Source: Actinobacteria bacterium HGW-Actinobacteria-6
Lineage (GTDB): Bacteria; Actinomycetota; Coriobacteriia; Anaerosomatales; Anaerosomataceae
Direction of reading: 5' to 3'
Length of the DNA stretch: 64,000 nt
Assembly (NCBI GenBank): GCA_002841295.1
Contig: PHEU01000021.1
Location: 1-64,000 of the forward strand
Position numbers and translations under genes: made by a program. How positions within the stretch are numbered: position 1 is the stretch's first letter; each line of letters starts with the position of its first letter. Below the pieces are notes generated by a model. The model was not told where the DNA came from. It did not search any database and was given only the letters and a program-made list of their open reading frames with translations. Below are positions 35,590 through 45,200 of the stretch, piece by piece.

Positions 35590-37553
35590 TGGCCACCAAG
35601 AAGCCGCAGAAGAAGACCGTCAAGAAGCCTGCTAAGCAGCAGACGGGCGCCGCAAAGTCGGCCGAGAAAGTGCCCATGCGCAACCCCGACTTCCCGGTTG
35701 GCGTGGACTACTACCCGCTCGATGAAGAACGCCGCTCCTGGAGCGACTGGTACGACCGCGATGTTGCCGCTGACTTTGCTCAGATGGCGGCTGCACGCAT
35801 CAGCGACGTGCGCGTCTTCGTGTCGTGGCGTGCCCTTGAGCCGCAGGTGGGACAATACGATGAGGAAGCCATCGGGCGCCTCGAGCGCATCATGGAGGCC
35901 GCCCGCACGCACGACCTCAAGCTGATCGTGTGCTTCTTCGCAGACGACCGCCTCGCCGAGATGAACGAAGTGCCGTGGGGCAAGCGCCGCGATGCACGCA
36001 CCGACGACTACCTCATCCAGCGTGAGATCTCGCTCGTGCAGCGCATCGTCAACCGCTACCGCTCTGAGCCCTCGATCAAGGCGTGGGACCTCGGCAACGA
36101 GGCATTCTGCTCGGGATTCGAGACCGAAGCCGCGCTTGAGAAGTGGGTGACCGAGCTGAGAGAGGCTGTCCGCGAGGTCGATCCTGACCGCCCGGTACTC
36201 CTCGGCGTGGATCCGGAGACGCTGCTGCGTGAGACCGGCGTGGACCCGCGTGGCGCGATCGATCTGTGCGAGCGCGCGTGGAGTCACCTCACCGCGCCGT
36301 ATCGTGCCTATATCGCCGAGGGACCCGTCACTTCCGGGCCGGCGACGTATACCGACTCGTTCCTGCTGCGCGCCGCGCTTCGCGACCTGCCCGTGGTCGT
36401 CGACGGCATCGGCGTGCACGCGCTCGACTTCTCGGCAGCAGAAGAAGCCGCCTATGTGCGCACGGCGCTCTACTCGGCGCTCATGAACCGCGCGAGTGGC
36501 GCGATGCTTCGACGCTGGCGCGACTTGGAGACTGAGAAGCGCGAGCCGTACTTCCGCGATCCGTTCGAGGTGCTTGTCGGCGTCATCGACGTCACCGGCA
36601 CTCCCAAGCCGGCGCTCGCTGAGGTGAAGCGCTTCGCGGCTGTCGCTGCGCGGCTCGATCCGCGGCGATATGCGCTTGCGCCCGAGCGTGCGGCTGTCGT
36701 TATCCCCGCCGAGCGCTACGAACCGCTGCCATCGCTCGCCGGGCTCTACGACCCGCGCGCCTGTCTGCAGGCGTACATCGCCGCCAAAGAAGCGCACGTG
36801 CCGATCGCAGTCGTGCGTGAGGGCGAGACGCTCGGCGCGTACCACGCGCTCTACCTCCCGTCGCCTGCCGCACTCACCGCCGCGATGTGGGCGGATCTGG
36901 GTGCGTTCGTCCAGGGCGGCGGTTCCGTTGTGCTCTCGTATGGCGGCGGGGACGTTGATCCGGCGCTCCGAGAGATCTTCGGCGTCGAGTTCCTCGGCGA
37001 TAGTGGCCCGCGCAAGACTTTTTCGTGCAGGGTGGCACAGCCGGGCATGCTCGGCGATCTGCGCTCCTTCGACGCTCGCATGGAGCTGCCGCATTACGCG
37101 CTTCTCACCGCGAGTGGGGCGACGGTCGTGGCAACCGATGCGAACGGCAGCCCGCTGCTCACCGTGAACCAGTACGGTCAGGGCAAGGCGGTCTTTATCG
37201 CCACCCCGATCGAGCGCGCGATCGCACAGAACGACCCGTGGGCCACGCCCACGCCGGTACGGCATCTCGTCCGCACGGTGTACGGCACAGTGGCGAGTTC
37301 TGCCGGCGCGGGTGCGATGCTCGAGTGCGACATGCCGGATGTTGAGATTGCACACTTCCTCGGTGAAGATGACGACATACTGCTAATCTTGAGTCACAAT
37401 GCCGAGAAGACGACCGCCACGCTCACGACACCGCGTACGGTCGCTACAGTGCAAGATGTTCGGGGCGGGACGCCGGCTGAGGTCGGCGGCAAGACGTTCG
37501 GTGTACCACTCGGCCCGAACGGGGTCGCGGCACTGCGGGTGACGTTCGGCTAG
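35586..37553 (+). CDS. Glycoside hydrolase-like protein (GH42/GH5-type barrel plus trimerisation-like domain)
   Basis: About 655 residues with a Lys-rich N-terminal tail and no signal peptide. The segment VGVDYYPLDEERRSWSDWY opens a TIM-barrel like beta-galactosidase families, with RVFVSWRALEPQVGQYDEEA and the probable acid/base KAWDLGNEAF near residue 171. The C-terminal half (RAAVVIPAERYEPLPSLAGL, VQGGGSVVLSYGGG) resembles the glutamine-amidotransferase-like trimerisation domain of GH42 enzymes. Substrate unknown. Cytoplasmic location and coupling to a TPR gene suggest work on an intracellular glycan or glycoside. Start GTG 35586 or ATG 35589 after GGAGGTGATGC. Confidence 0.75.
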   Translation: MMATKKPQKKTVKKPAKQQTGAAKSAEKVPMRNPDFPVGVDYYPLDEERRSWSDWYDRDVAADFAQMAAARISDVRVFVSWRALEPQVGQYDEEAIGRLERIMEAARTHDLKLIVCFFADDRLAEMNEVPWGKRRDARTDDYLIQREISLVQRIVNRYRSEPSIKAWDLGNEAFCSGFETEAALEKWVTELREAVREVDPDRPVLLGVDPETLLRETGVDPRGAIDLCERAWSHLTAPYRAYIAEGPVTSGPATYTDSFLLRAALRDLPVVVDGIGVHALDFSAAEEAAYVRTALYSALMNRASGAMLRRWRDLETEKREPYFRDPFEVLVGVIDVTGTPKPALAEVKRFAAVAARLDPRRYALAPERAAVVIPAERYEPLPSLAGLYDPRACLQAYIAAKEAHVPIAVVREGETLGAYHALYLPSPAALTAAMWADLGAFVQGGGSVVLSYGGGDVDPALREIFGVEFLGDSGPRKTFSCRVAQPGMLGDLRSFDARMELPHYALLTASGATVVATDANGSPLLTVNQYGQGKAVFIATPIERAIAQNDPWATPTPVRHLVRTVYGTVASSAGAGAMLECDMPDVEIAHFLGEDDDILLILSHNAEKTTATLTTPRTVATVQDVRGGTPAEVGGKTFGVPLGPNGVAALRVTFG

Positions 37554-37577
37554 CAGGGACTGGGGGCGCGACAGCGC

Positions 37578-38933
37578 ATGCGCGATACACGCGAAGTGAA
37601 CGACTATCTACTCGAGTCCTGGCTGGAGTTTCACGATGCGCTTCGTGAGCACCCCGAGATCAAGCGCCTCCTGTTCGATCCGGTCACCGGACTTCCTACC
37701 ACGCCACTACTGTTTCCCCGTATCGAATCCCTGCTCGAGGAGCGCGGCGAGATATCGCTTTTGTGCCTGAGCATTGTGAAGTACTCCAAGATCGAGGAAA
37801 TCTACGGCTGGAAAGTCTTTGACGACGTCATGAAGGAAGTCGCAGCCGCGCTCGAGGGCATCACCGGTTCTGAGCTGCGAGATTCCGACATGGTCGCCGA
37901 GCTCATGATCTCCGGCAACGCATTCGTCGTCTTGCTTTCGCCGCCTCGCACAAGCGATCAGATGCAAAACGAGAATCTCCTGAAGCTGGCCCGCCGAGTT
38001 GAGGAGCGTGTCTGCCTCCATCTCAAATCGGCGCTCGATCCGGCTATCTTCCCGAAGTTCGGCTGCTACGTTGGCTCGTCCACCGTTCGGCACGACCCGA
38101 AGATTCGCCTCGAGCGTATCGTGCACGACGCGCTTGACCGGGCGATGGCGCAGGCCGATTCCAGGGAAGCCAACGATGCCGAGGAGCGCAAGGCGCGTCT
38201 GCAAGACATCATCAACAACGGTGCGATCAGAACGCTGGTCCATCCGATTCTCAAGCTCAGTGATCTCTCGGTCCTGGGGTACGAGGCGCTCACACGTGGC
38301 CCTGAAGGCGGCGAGTTCGAGCGCCCCGACAAGCTCTTCAAGATCGCCTATGACTCTGACCTGGTGCTCAAGCTCGAGCGCTTGTGCCGTCACCGCGCGC
38401 TGGAGGTCGCACGCGACCTCCCCGAGGGCCGGCTGATGTTCATCAACATCGAGCCGGAGGCTGTTGCCGACCCGGAGCTGCGCGACGTGATGTTCTCGTC
38501 CCTGCTCGCCGAGAGTGACCTGTCGCCCTCAAGCATCGTGCTGGAGATCACTGAACGCACAGCAATCACCGATTTTGCAGCCTTCCGCTCCACCATCGAG
38601 TATCTGCGCACGCTTGGCTTCTCGGTGGCGATCGACGACGCGGGCGCTGGCTACGGCTCGCTGCAGTGCCTCGCTGAGGTGCGTCCGGAGTGGCTCAAGA
38701 TCGATATATCGCTCGTGCGCGGAGTGGACTCCGACGAGGTGCGTGCACAGCTCATCGAGAGCCTCGTGACGTTCGCATCGCGGGTTGGCGTGAGACTCGT
38801 CGCCGAAGGTATCGAGACGATGGGTGAACTTGCTAAGCTGCGCGAACTCAATGTCGAGTTCGGTCAGGGCTTCCTGTTCACGGTCCCGGTGGCGCCGTTC
38901 CCAGCGGACGAGGACGTTCGTCCTCAGTCGTAG
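37578..38933 (+). CDS. EAL-domain cyclic-di-GMP phosphodiesterase with degenerate GGDEF domain
   Basis: 451 residues. The first 190 resemble a GGDEF domain whose signature is lost (ELMISGNAFVVLL stands where GGDEF would be), so it is probably a regulatory, inactive cyclase. The EAL domain keeps its catalytic set: LGYEALTRGPEG, FINIEPEAV, LEITERTAI, AIDDAGAGYGSL, WLKIDISLVRG and VAEGIET. It should therefore hydrolyse c-di-GMP. There is no membrane segment, so it is cytoplasmic. It stands between the glycosidase-like gene and selD, with a new promoter in the 87-bp gap after it. Confidence 0.9.
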   Translation: MRDTREVNDYLLESWLEFHDALREHPEIKRLLFDPVTGLPTTPLLFPRIESLLEERGEISLLCLSIVKYSKIEEIYGWKVFDDVMKEVAAALEGITGSELRDSDMVAELMISGNAFVVLLSPPRTSDQMQNENLLKLARRVEERVCLHLKSALDPAIFPKFGCYVGSSTVRHDPKIRLERIVHDALDRAMAQADSREANDAEERKARLQDIINNGAIRTLVHPILKLSDLSVLGYEALTRGPEGGEFERPDKLFKIAYDSDLVLKLERLCRHRALEVARDLPEGRLMFINIEPEAVADPELRDVMFSSLLAESDLSPSSIVLEITERTAITDFAAFRSTIEYLRTLGFSVAIDDAGAGYGSLQCLAEVRPEWLKIDISLVRGVDSDEVRAQLIESLVTFASRVGVRLVAEGIETMGELAKLRELNVEFGQGFLFTVPVAPFPADEDVRPQS

Positions 38934-38958
38934 TCGACGCGGAGCTGACGCAACGCGC

Positions 38959-38964
38959 TATAAT
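38959..38964 (+). promoter_or_regulatory. Probable -10 element of the selD promoter
   Basis: A perfect TATAAT lies 57 bp upstream of the selD ATG; no good -35 at 16-18 bp spacing was seen. Confidence 0.45.
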
Positions 38965-39020
38965 GCGCTGTATCACGTCCGCTTATGCGGTTACTACCGC
39001 GCGTCGCACCGAGGAGCATC

Positions 39021-40049
39021 ATGGAGCAGGTTCGTCTCACGCAGCTCTCCACCAAGTCGGGTTGAGCCGCTAAGTGGGGTCCGGGAGACCTCGCAGCCGT
39101 GCTCGAGCACATGTCGCCAGGTACATCGGATGACCTTATGGTCGGCTACGAGACCTCCGACGATGCCGCAGTCTATCGTCTCGGCGATCAGGCTGTGCTG
39201 CTAACGGTCGACTTCTTCACGCCGATGGTGGACGACCCGTATGACTTCGGGCGCATCACCGCGGCCAACGCGCTCTCCGATGTCTATGCAATGGGCGGGC
39301 GACCGCTCACGGCCATGAACCTCCTGGCGATGCCGTGCTCACTTCCCCCGGAGATAGCCGCGCGGGTGCTGCAAGGCGGTGCGGACAAAGTTCGCGAGGC
39401 CGGAGCGGTGATCGTCGGCGGTCACACCATCGACGACAAAGAGCCCAAGTACGGACTCTCGGTCATGGGCGTCTGTGATCCCGACAAGGTCGTGCGAAAC
39501 GTCGGTGCGCGTGAGGGTGACGTGCTCGTGCTCACCAAGCGCCTCGGGGTTGGCATCATGAACACCGCACTCAAACAAGGCTTCGAGACTGAGGCCACGC
39601 TGGCCGAGGTCATCGAGAGCATGGCGCACCTCAACCGCGCTGCTGCCGAGGCAATGGTCGAGGTCGGCGTCAACGCCGGCACCGATATCACCGGCTTTGG
39701 GATCGCGGGGCATGCCCGAGAGATGGCGCTTGGCAGCGGGGTGTCGATGGAGCTTGAGCTCGCGTCGCTGCCGCTCTGGCGTGACGTGCTGCAGTACTCG
39801 GCAGATGGCGTAGTGCCCGGTCGCACTGCTGATGTACTGGCGTTCCTTGAGGGCTCGGTCGACTGGGGCCCTGCTGACGCTGCATGGCGCGGCGTGCTTG
39901 CCGATCCGCAGACGAGTGGCGGTCTGCTCATGTCGTTGCCTGCCGAGCGCGCTGAGGCGCTGCTTCTGGCGCTCAGTGAGCGGGGCGAAGAAGCGAGCAT
40001 CGTCGGTCGCGTCATTGCCGGCGAGGCCGGTCACATCATCATCAAATAG
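39021..40049 (+). CDS. selD: Selenide, water dikinase SelD, itself a selenoprotein (Sec15)
   Basis: SelD makes selenophosphate from selenide and ATP. Downstream of 39099 the frame is unmistakable SelD (LMVGYETSDDAAVYRLGDQ, VDFFTPMVDDPYDFGRITAA, GGHTIDDKEPKYGLSVMG). The proper N-terminus begins at ATG 39021 and reads MEQVRLTQLSTKSG, then an in-frame TGA at 39063-39065, then AAKWGPGDLAAVLEHM. This places the TGA exactly where E. coli SelD has catalytic Cys17 and other SelDs have Sec. A hairpin follows the TGA, and selA, selB and tRNA-Sec are nearby. I therefore read it as Sec at residue 15, total 342 residues. A standard caller would start at GTG 39099 and lose the catalytic residue and the nearby Lys18. 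Confidence 0.92.
39063..39092 (+). promoter_or_regulatory. SECIS-like element of selD (UGA codon and hairpin)
   Basis: UGA at 39063-39065 is followed by a hairpin with stem GGGGTC (39076-39081) and GACCTC (39087-39092), one G-T pair, and loop CGGGA containing the GG expected for SelB contact. The loop begins 16 nt after the UGA, within the range of bacterial SECIS elements. Confidence 0.7.
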
Positions 40050-40085
40050 CGAGCGGCCGTGCGGGCCGCCGGAAGGGAGCGCGCT

Positions 40086-40424
40086 GTGGGGAAAGTCGTC
40101 TTTGTGAACTCCGACAAGATCGGTGACGGTGAGCCGGAACTCGGTCTGAAGCTGATGCAGTCGTTTCTCTACTCGCTGGCACGTACGGAGGCCAAGCCCT
40201 CGGCGGTGATCTTCATGAACAGCGGCGTGCGGCTCACGTGCGAGCGCTCGACCGCGCTCGACGACATCAAGTTGCTGGCCGCAGACGGCGTCGCGATCAA
40301 GAGCTGCGGGACGTGCCTCGACTACTACGGGCTCATGGATTCGCTCGCGGTGGGCGAAGTCGGCGCGATGGGCGGTACGGCCGAGACCTTCATGGCTGCC
40401 GATGACGTCGTGAGCGTGGGGTAG
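40086..40424 (+). CDS. yedF: YedF-like selenium-metabolism protein (DsrE fold)
   Basis: 112 residues from a GTG with GGGAG upstream. The DsrE/YedF-type fold shows VGKVVFVNSDKIGDGEPELG, VIFMNSGVRLTC, then AIKSCGTCLDYYG with a CxxC pair, and GEVGAMGGTAETFMAAD. Such proteins are usually found in selD/selA clusters and are annotated as selenium-metabolism YedF. Here the N-terminal TusA-like domain found in longer versions is absent. It probably handles reduced sulfur or selenium for SelD; that is inference from context. It lies 36 nt after selD, with a GC-rich hairpin in between. Confidence 0.85.
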   Translation: MGKVVFVNSDKIGDGEPELGLKLMQSFLYSLARTEAKPSAVIFMNSGVRLTCERSTALDDIKLLAADGVAIKSCGTCLDYYGLMDSLAVGEVGAMGGTAETFMAADDVVSVG

Positions 40425-40485
40425 TATCTCGCAATCCGTTGGCGCGACTCGACGCTTGCGCCGCACTCTGGGCTAGAATGAGGCT

Positions 40486-41880
40486 ATGGATACTCAATCG
40501 CTGTTGCGCTCGCTTCCCAAGGTCGACCGGTTGCTCGAACGCGCGGATATCGTCGCGCTTGCCGAGGCGCACCCTCGCGCAGTCGTCACCGATGCCATCC
40601 GGGAGACGCTTGACGCTGTTCGCGCCGAGATACTCTCTGGTATGCGTGATGAGCTTGCCGAGGATGACGTTGCCGCAGCGGTGATCGATCTGGTGGAGCT
40701 CAAGTCGACGCGCTCGCTTCGGCGGGTTATCAACGCCACAGGCATCGTCGTGCACACGAACCTCGGCCGGTCGCGCCTGGCGCGCGAGGCTGTGGCGGCG
40801 GTGGCCGAGGTCGCTGGCGGCTACTCGACGCTTGAGTACGACGTAGCCAGCGGCGAGCGTGGCAGCCGGCACAGCCACGTCGAAGCGCTCATCTGCAAAC
40901 TCACCGGCGCCGAGGCCGCGATGGCGGTCAACAACAACGCGGCGGCTGTTCTGCTCGGCCTGGCGGGACTTGCGCGTGGCAAGGAAGCGATCGTGAGCCG
41001 CGGGCAGCTCGTGGAGATCGGCGGCAGCTTCCGCGTGCCGGACGTGATGGCCGAAAGCGGCGCCACTATGGTCGAGGTCGGCACCACCAACAAGACGCAC
41101 CTGAGCGACTACGAGAAGGCGCTCACGCCCGCAACCGGGCTGCTCCTCAAGGTCCACACCAGCAACTACCGCGTGGTCGGTTTCACCGAGGAGGTCACGC
41201 TCAGCGACTTGGTGGGTCTGGCTGCCGGGCACGGTATTCCCGTCATGGAAGACCAGGGTTCCGGCGTGCTCGTCGACTTGCGCAAGTGGGGCCTGCCGTA
41301 TGAGCCCACGGTCGCCGAGTCGATCGCTGCCGGTGCCGACGTGGTCACGTGCAGCGGCGATAAGCTGCTCGGCGGACCACAAGCCGGCATCATCGCAGGT
41401 AAGTGGCACGTGATAGCCGCACTCAAGAAGCATCCGCTTGCCCGCGCCATCCGGCTCGACAAGATGACGCTTGCGGCGCTCGAAGTGACGCTTAGACTGT
41501 ACCTCGACGAGGACCTCGCCCGGCGTGATATCCCGACGCTCTCAATGCTCTCGGCAACGAAGGAATCAATCGCCGAGCGGGCCGTGCGCCTGGCCGATGA
41601 GATCGGGCGCGCGTGCGGCGACGCGTACCTGGCGGGGACGTCCGAGGACGTCTCGCGTGCTGGCGGCGGCGCGATGCCGATGGAGGACATCCCCACGGTG
41701 GTCGTGGCGATCGTCCCGCAGCGCATGAGCGTGACCGAGCTTGAGGTGCGGCTGCGCGCGGCTGACACGCCCATTGTGGCGCGCATCAACGCCGACCGGC
41801 TGCTCATCGATCCTCGAACACTCACGCTTGGCGAGGAAGCCGAGATCGTGGCCGTACTTGCGGCGCTCGTGGAGCGCTAG
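40486..41880 (+). CDS. selA: L-seryl-tRNA(Sec) selenium transferase
   Basis: 464 residues. SelA is a PLP enzyme converting Ser-tRNA(Sec) to Sec-tRNA(Sec) with selenophosphate. Motifs are [55 protein letters not shown], and the PLP lysine [15 protein letters not shown] (Lys293). The C-terminus [15 protein letters not shown]-type sequence (here [13 protein letters not shown]) is standard. Complete length. It is followed after 3 nt by selB. A TAGAAT hexamer 15 nt before the start may be its own -10. Confidence 0.97.
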   Translation: MDTQSLLRSLPKVDRLLERADIVALAEAHPRAVVTDAIRETLDAVRAEILSGMRDELAEDDVAAAVIDLVELKSTRSLRRVINATGIVVHTNLGRSRLAREAVAAVAEVAGGYSTLEYDVASGERGSRHSHVEALICKLTGAEAAMAVNNNAAAVLLGLAGLARGKEAIVSRGQLVEIGGSFRVPDVMAESGATMVEVGTTNKTHLSDYEKALTPATGLLLKVHTSNYRVVGFTEEVTLSDLVGLAAGHGIPVMEDQGSGVLVDLRKWGLPYEPTVAESIAAGADVVTCSGDKLLGGPQAGIIAGKWHVIAALKKHPLARAIRLDKMTLAALEVTLRLYLDEDLARRDIPTLSMLSATKESIAERAVRLADEIGRACGDAYLAGTSEDVSRAGGGAMPMEDIPTVVVAIVPQRMSVTELEVRLRAADTPIVARINADRLLIDPRTLTLGEEAEIVAVLAALVER

Positions 41881-41883
41881 AGC

Positions 41884-43791
41884 ATGACCGGCCCATCGCT
41901 CGTCCTCGGCACAGCCGGACATATCGACCACGGCAAGTCCTCACTGGTGCGCGCGCTCACCGGCACGGATCCCGATCGCCTGCCCGAGGAGAAAGAACGC
42001 GGCGTCACCATCGAGCTTGGCTTCGCGCAGCTCGAGCTGCCGAGCGGGCGCACGATGGGCGTCGTCGACGTCCCAGGTCACGAGAAGTTCGTGCGCCAGA
42101 TGGTCGCGGGCGCTACCGGCATCGATGTGGTGCTGTTCGTGGTCGCTGCCGATGACGGCGTCATGCCGCAGACCCGCGAGCACTTGGCGATCATCGATCT
42201 GCTCGGCATCCCGAAGGGCGTTGTTGCGCTCACCAAGTCAGACCTGGCCGATGAGGACTGGATCGAGCTGGTCTCGGAAGACATACGCACGCTGCTGGAG
42301 GGCACCTCGATCGACGGCGCGCCGATCGTTCCGGTCTCATCCAAGAGCGGAGCCGGGCTGCCCGAGCTGCTACTGGCAATAGACGAGGTGGCTGCCGAGG
42401 CAAGTGCGCGGCAGTCGAATCTCCCGATGCGGCTTCCGGTCGACCGGGTGTTCACGATCTCCGGCGCGGGCACCGTCGTCACCGGCACGCTGTGGAGCGG
42501 CTCGGCCGAGCGCGACGCGCCGGTGGAGTTGTACCCCTCGGGCGTGAAGGGGAGGATCCGCTCGGTGCAGATGCACGGCGAGCAGGCCGAGAAGGCCGTC
42601 GCCGGCAACCGGGTTGCCATCAACCTCGCCGGTGTGGAGCGAGACGAGGTCAACCGCGGCGATATCGTGGCCGAGCCCGGCACGCTCACCGTCACCGAGC
42701 GATTCGACGCGCACATCACGTATCTCGGCAGCGAGACCAAGCCGTTCGAGAGCGGTGCCCGCGTTCACGTGCATCACGGCACACGCGAGGTGCTTGGCCG
42801 CGTGTTGCTCATGGATGTGCCATCGCTGCCGCCGGGTGGCCGTGGGGTCGCTCAGATACGCCTGGAGGAGCCGCTTTCGCCGCGCTACGGTGACCACTTC
42901 ATCATCCGTTCGTACTCGCCGATGTGGACGATCGGCGGCGGCGTCGTGCTCGACGCGCTGCCTCCCCGTCGCACGCAGCTCAAGCACTACGAGCGCAGTC
43001 TGCTCGAGGCGCTCATCGCGCACGATCTCTCCTCGGCGGCCATCGGGCTGCTTGCCGCACGTGCGCTGCCGATGACCTCGGCACAAGTCGCGCTCGCGCT
43101 TGGCGTCCCGCGCTCCGGAGTCGCCGACGACCTCAACAAGGCGGATCTGCAGCGTCTCAAGGTGGGCAACGACACGTACTTTGTCACCACGGGCGCGCAG
43201 CAGCACTTCCTCGATTCGATCGAACGTGAGCTGCTCAAGTTCCACGAGCAGAACCCGAAAGCGACCGGCATCGCCGCGCTTGCGCTGCGCGACAGAGTCG
43301 ATCGTCGGCTGGAGCCGAAGGTCTTTGACGCGCTGCTCGCCGTCGCGGTCGAGCGTTCTGCTGCCGTACTCGCCGGCGGTGAGGTCCGACACCCCAAGGC
43401 CGCTTCAACTGCGCTTGCCGAGGGAGAAGCTGCCCGCGACGCGCTCGTGCCGCTGCTACGCTCTCAGGGGCTTGCACCGGCAACGGTGGTCGAGCTTGCA
43501 GCGGAGGTTGGCATCGATGCGGGCGTCGTTCGCAAAGCGCTCACAAAGCTGGTGGCCGAGGGCGCGATCGTGCGCGTCGGACCCGAGCTGCACTTCGACG
43601 CGGGGGCTGTTGAAACCGCACGCGATCAGATCGTTGCGCACCTGAAGCAGCATGGTGAGATCCTGGCGAAAGAAGCGCGCGATATCACGGGAAGCAGCCG
43701 CAAGTTCATACTGCCGCTGCTCGAGTACTTCGATGCGCAGGGAATCACCAAGCGCGACGGCGACGTACGCACGCTCGGCAAACGCGGCTAG
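41884..43791 (+). CDS. selB: Selenocysteine-specific elongation factor
   Basis: 635 residues. SelB carries Sec-tRNA(Sec) and binds the SECIS hairpin to insert Sec at UGA. The G-domain shows [45 protein letters not shown] and [10 protein letters not shown]-Tu-like domains 2 and 3 follow ([17 protein letters not shown]), then four C-terminal winged helices ([34 protein letters not shown]) that bind mRNA. Length is normal. The last codon shares the palindrome CTAG with the stop of the convergent histidine kinase. Confidence 0.97.
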   Translation: MTGPSLVLGTAGHIDHGKSSLVRALTGTDPDRLPEEKERGVTIELGFAQLELPSGRTMGVVDVPGHEKFVRQMVAGATGIDVVLFVVAADDGVMPQTREHLAIIDLLGIPKGVVALTKSDLADEDWIELVSEDIRTLLEGTSIDGAPIVPVSSKSGAGLPELLLAIDEVAAEASARQSNLPMRLPVDRVFTISGAGTVVTGTLWSGSAERDAPVELYPSGVKGRIRSVQMHGEQAEKAVAGNRVAINLAGVERDEVNRGDIVAEPGTLTVTERFDAHITYLGSETKPFESGARVHVHHGTREVLGRVLLMDVPSLPPGGRGVAQIRLEEPLSPRYGDHFIIRSYSPMWTIGGGVVLDALPPRRTQLKHYERSLLEALIAHDLSSAAIGLLAARALPMTSAQVALALGVPRSGVADDLNKADLQRLKVGNDTYFVTTGAQQHFLDSIERELLKFHEQNPKATGIAALALRDRVDRRLEPKVFDALLAVAVERSAAVLAGGEVRHPKAASTALAEGEAARDALVPLLRSQGLAPATVVELAAEVGIDAGVVRKALTKLVAEGAIVRVGPELHFDAGAVETARDQIVAHLKQHGEILAKEARDITGSSRKFILPLLEYFDAQGITKRDGDVRTLGKRG

Positions 43792-45200
43792 GCGTCTTTC
43801 GGGGCACTCTGCTTGCGCAGCCGGAGCGTGAAGATCGCGCCTCCTCCGACCGCGTTGTGTGCCTCGATCGTGCCCTGATGCAACTCCACGAGGCGCTTGG
43901 TGATCGCGAGTCCCAGCCCGCTGCCGCCGCTGGTGGCTGCTCTTGGCCCCTGCGAGCGGTAGAAGCGGTCGAAGAGTCTCGGAAGGTCCTCCGTACGGAT
44001 ACCGGCGCCGGTGTCTCTGATCGAGATGACCACGTTGTCGCCCTCAACACGTGCCGAGACGGTCACGGTTCCGGCTACCGGCGTGTGCGTGATCGCGTTG
44101 CGCATGAGGTTGAGGAGCGCCTGGTCGAGCTGGTCGGGATCGCCGCTCACCCACAGCCCCCCGGGCACATCGTTGACGATCGTCGGTCCGCCGATCGCAC
44201 GGGCACGCACGACGGCTTCCTCGGCCAGGGTCGCGACATCGAGGAGCTGGAACGGACGTAGTTGGCGGCTGTCGAGCCGTGCGAGGGCGAGCAGGTCATC
44301 CACGAGTCGTCCAAGGCGTCCCGCTTCGTCGCGTATCGCTTCGAGAGCCCGCTGCTTGGACGTCTCATCGGTGCGTGGGTGGTCGATCAGGTCGAGGTTG
44401 CCACACACGACTGCGATGGGTGTCCTGAGCTCATGCGATGCATCCGCCACAAAGCGGCGCTGCTCGGTGAAAGCGGTCTCCAGCCGGTCGAGCATCCCAT
44501 TGAACGATTCGACCATCGCGCCGACCTCGTCATCCGGGCCGTCGTACGGCACACGGTCGCCGAGCGATGATTGTGTGATCTGTCCAGCTGTCGCCGCGAC
44601 CTTTCGCAGCGGGCTGAGGCTTGCTCGGGCGGCCCACGCCGAGAGAATCGCCCCCAGGATCACCACGAGCGCGCCACCAAGTCCGAGTGTCCCGCCGAGA
44701 TTGGCCGCAACGCCGCGCATGTAGGCGGTCGACAACGCCGCCTGGAAGACGCCCGCGACGGCCCCGTTCGCGCCGAGGATCGGAGCGGTCGCCACCCGGT
44801 ATTGCTCCGAGCCGAGCACGATCGTGCTGAATCCTGCGGTGGGTAGCTCGGTGTTTCCCTCGGCGGTCTCAAGTTTCACGTCGGAGTTGGACAGCACGCG
44901 TCCGTCCGAGAGGCGTACCAGCAGGATCGGCTGGGCGCCCGTCTCGGCTTTTGTGCGGGCGGCCAGGTATGTGCGCGCGATCTCCACGAGTCCGGAGTCG
45001 TCCTCCTCGGCTTCCCCGCTGTGGACGGCCGCCATGAACGCCTCGGATTCACGGAGTAGCCCACGGTCGATGTCGGCCTGTAGGCCGCTCGAAACCGCGA
45101 TGTACGACGTCAATGCAAGGGCGACGACACCGACGGTTAAGGTGAGCGTCATCGCCAGGGCGACGCGCCCCGAGGCCGTCAGGTGCCTACGGGCGGACAC
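43788..45200 (-). CDS. Sensor histidine kinase (HAMP, HisKA, HATPase)
   Basis: 470 residues. Two membrane helices (about 16-37 and 170-190) enclose an extracytoplasmic sensor of about 130 residues with no recognised fold. A HAMP linker follows, then the phospho-acceptor H-box VADASHELRTPIAVVCGN, N-box LLNLMRNAITHT, and G-boxes IRDTGAGIRTEDL and GSGLGLAITKRL. Its start overlaps the response regulator end by 14 bp, so it is the last gene of a minus-strand operon. The operon also holds a multihaem cytochrome, so the stimulus may be redox-linked (inference). Confidence 0.94.
   Translation of the reverse strand: MSARRHLTASGRVALAMTLTLTVGVVALALTSYIAVSSGLQADIDRGLLRESEAFMAAVHSGEAEEDDSGLVEIARTYLAARTKAETGAQPILLVRLSDGRVLSNSDVKLETAEGNTELPTAGFSTIVLGSEQYRVATAPILGANGAVAGVFQAALSTAYMRGVAANLGGTLGLGGALVVILGAILSAWAARASLSPLRKVAATAGQITQSSLGDRVPYDGPDDEVGAMVESFNGMLDRLETAFTEQRRFVADASHELRTPIAVVCGNLDLIDHPRTDETSKQRALEAIRDEAGRLGRLVDDLLALARLDSRQLRPFQLLDVATLAEEAVVRARAIGGPTIVNDVPGGLWVSGDPDQLDQALLNLMRNAITHTPVAGTVTVSARVEGDNVVISIRDTGAGIRTEDLPRLFDRFYRSQGPRAATSGGSGLGLAITKRLVELHQGTIEAHNAVGGGAIFTLRLRKQSAPKDA

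Noticed and set aside
35565-37355. A 596-codon minus-strand frame
   Set aside because: Shadow of the glycosidase-like gene; codon-position GC bias favours the plus strand, and no protein family is visible.
39099-40049. SelD starting at GTG 39099
   Set aside because: It would lack the catalytic Sec/Cys loop and lysine. The frame upstream encodes exactly the missing N-terminus once the TGA is read as Sec.
40053-40070. GC hairpin between selD and yedF as a terminator
   Set aside because: It has no T-tract and yedF follows at 16 nt with a ribosome site, so it is more likely an intra-operon structure.
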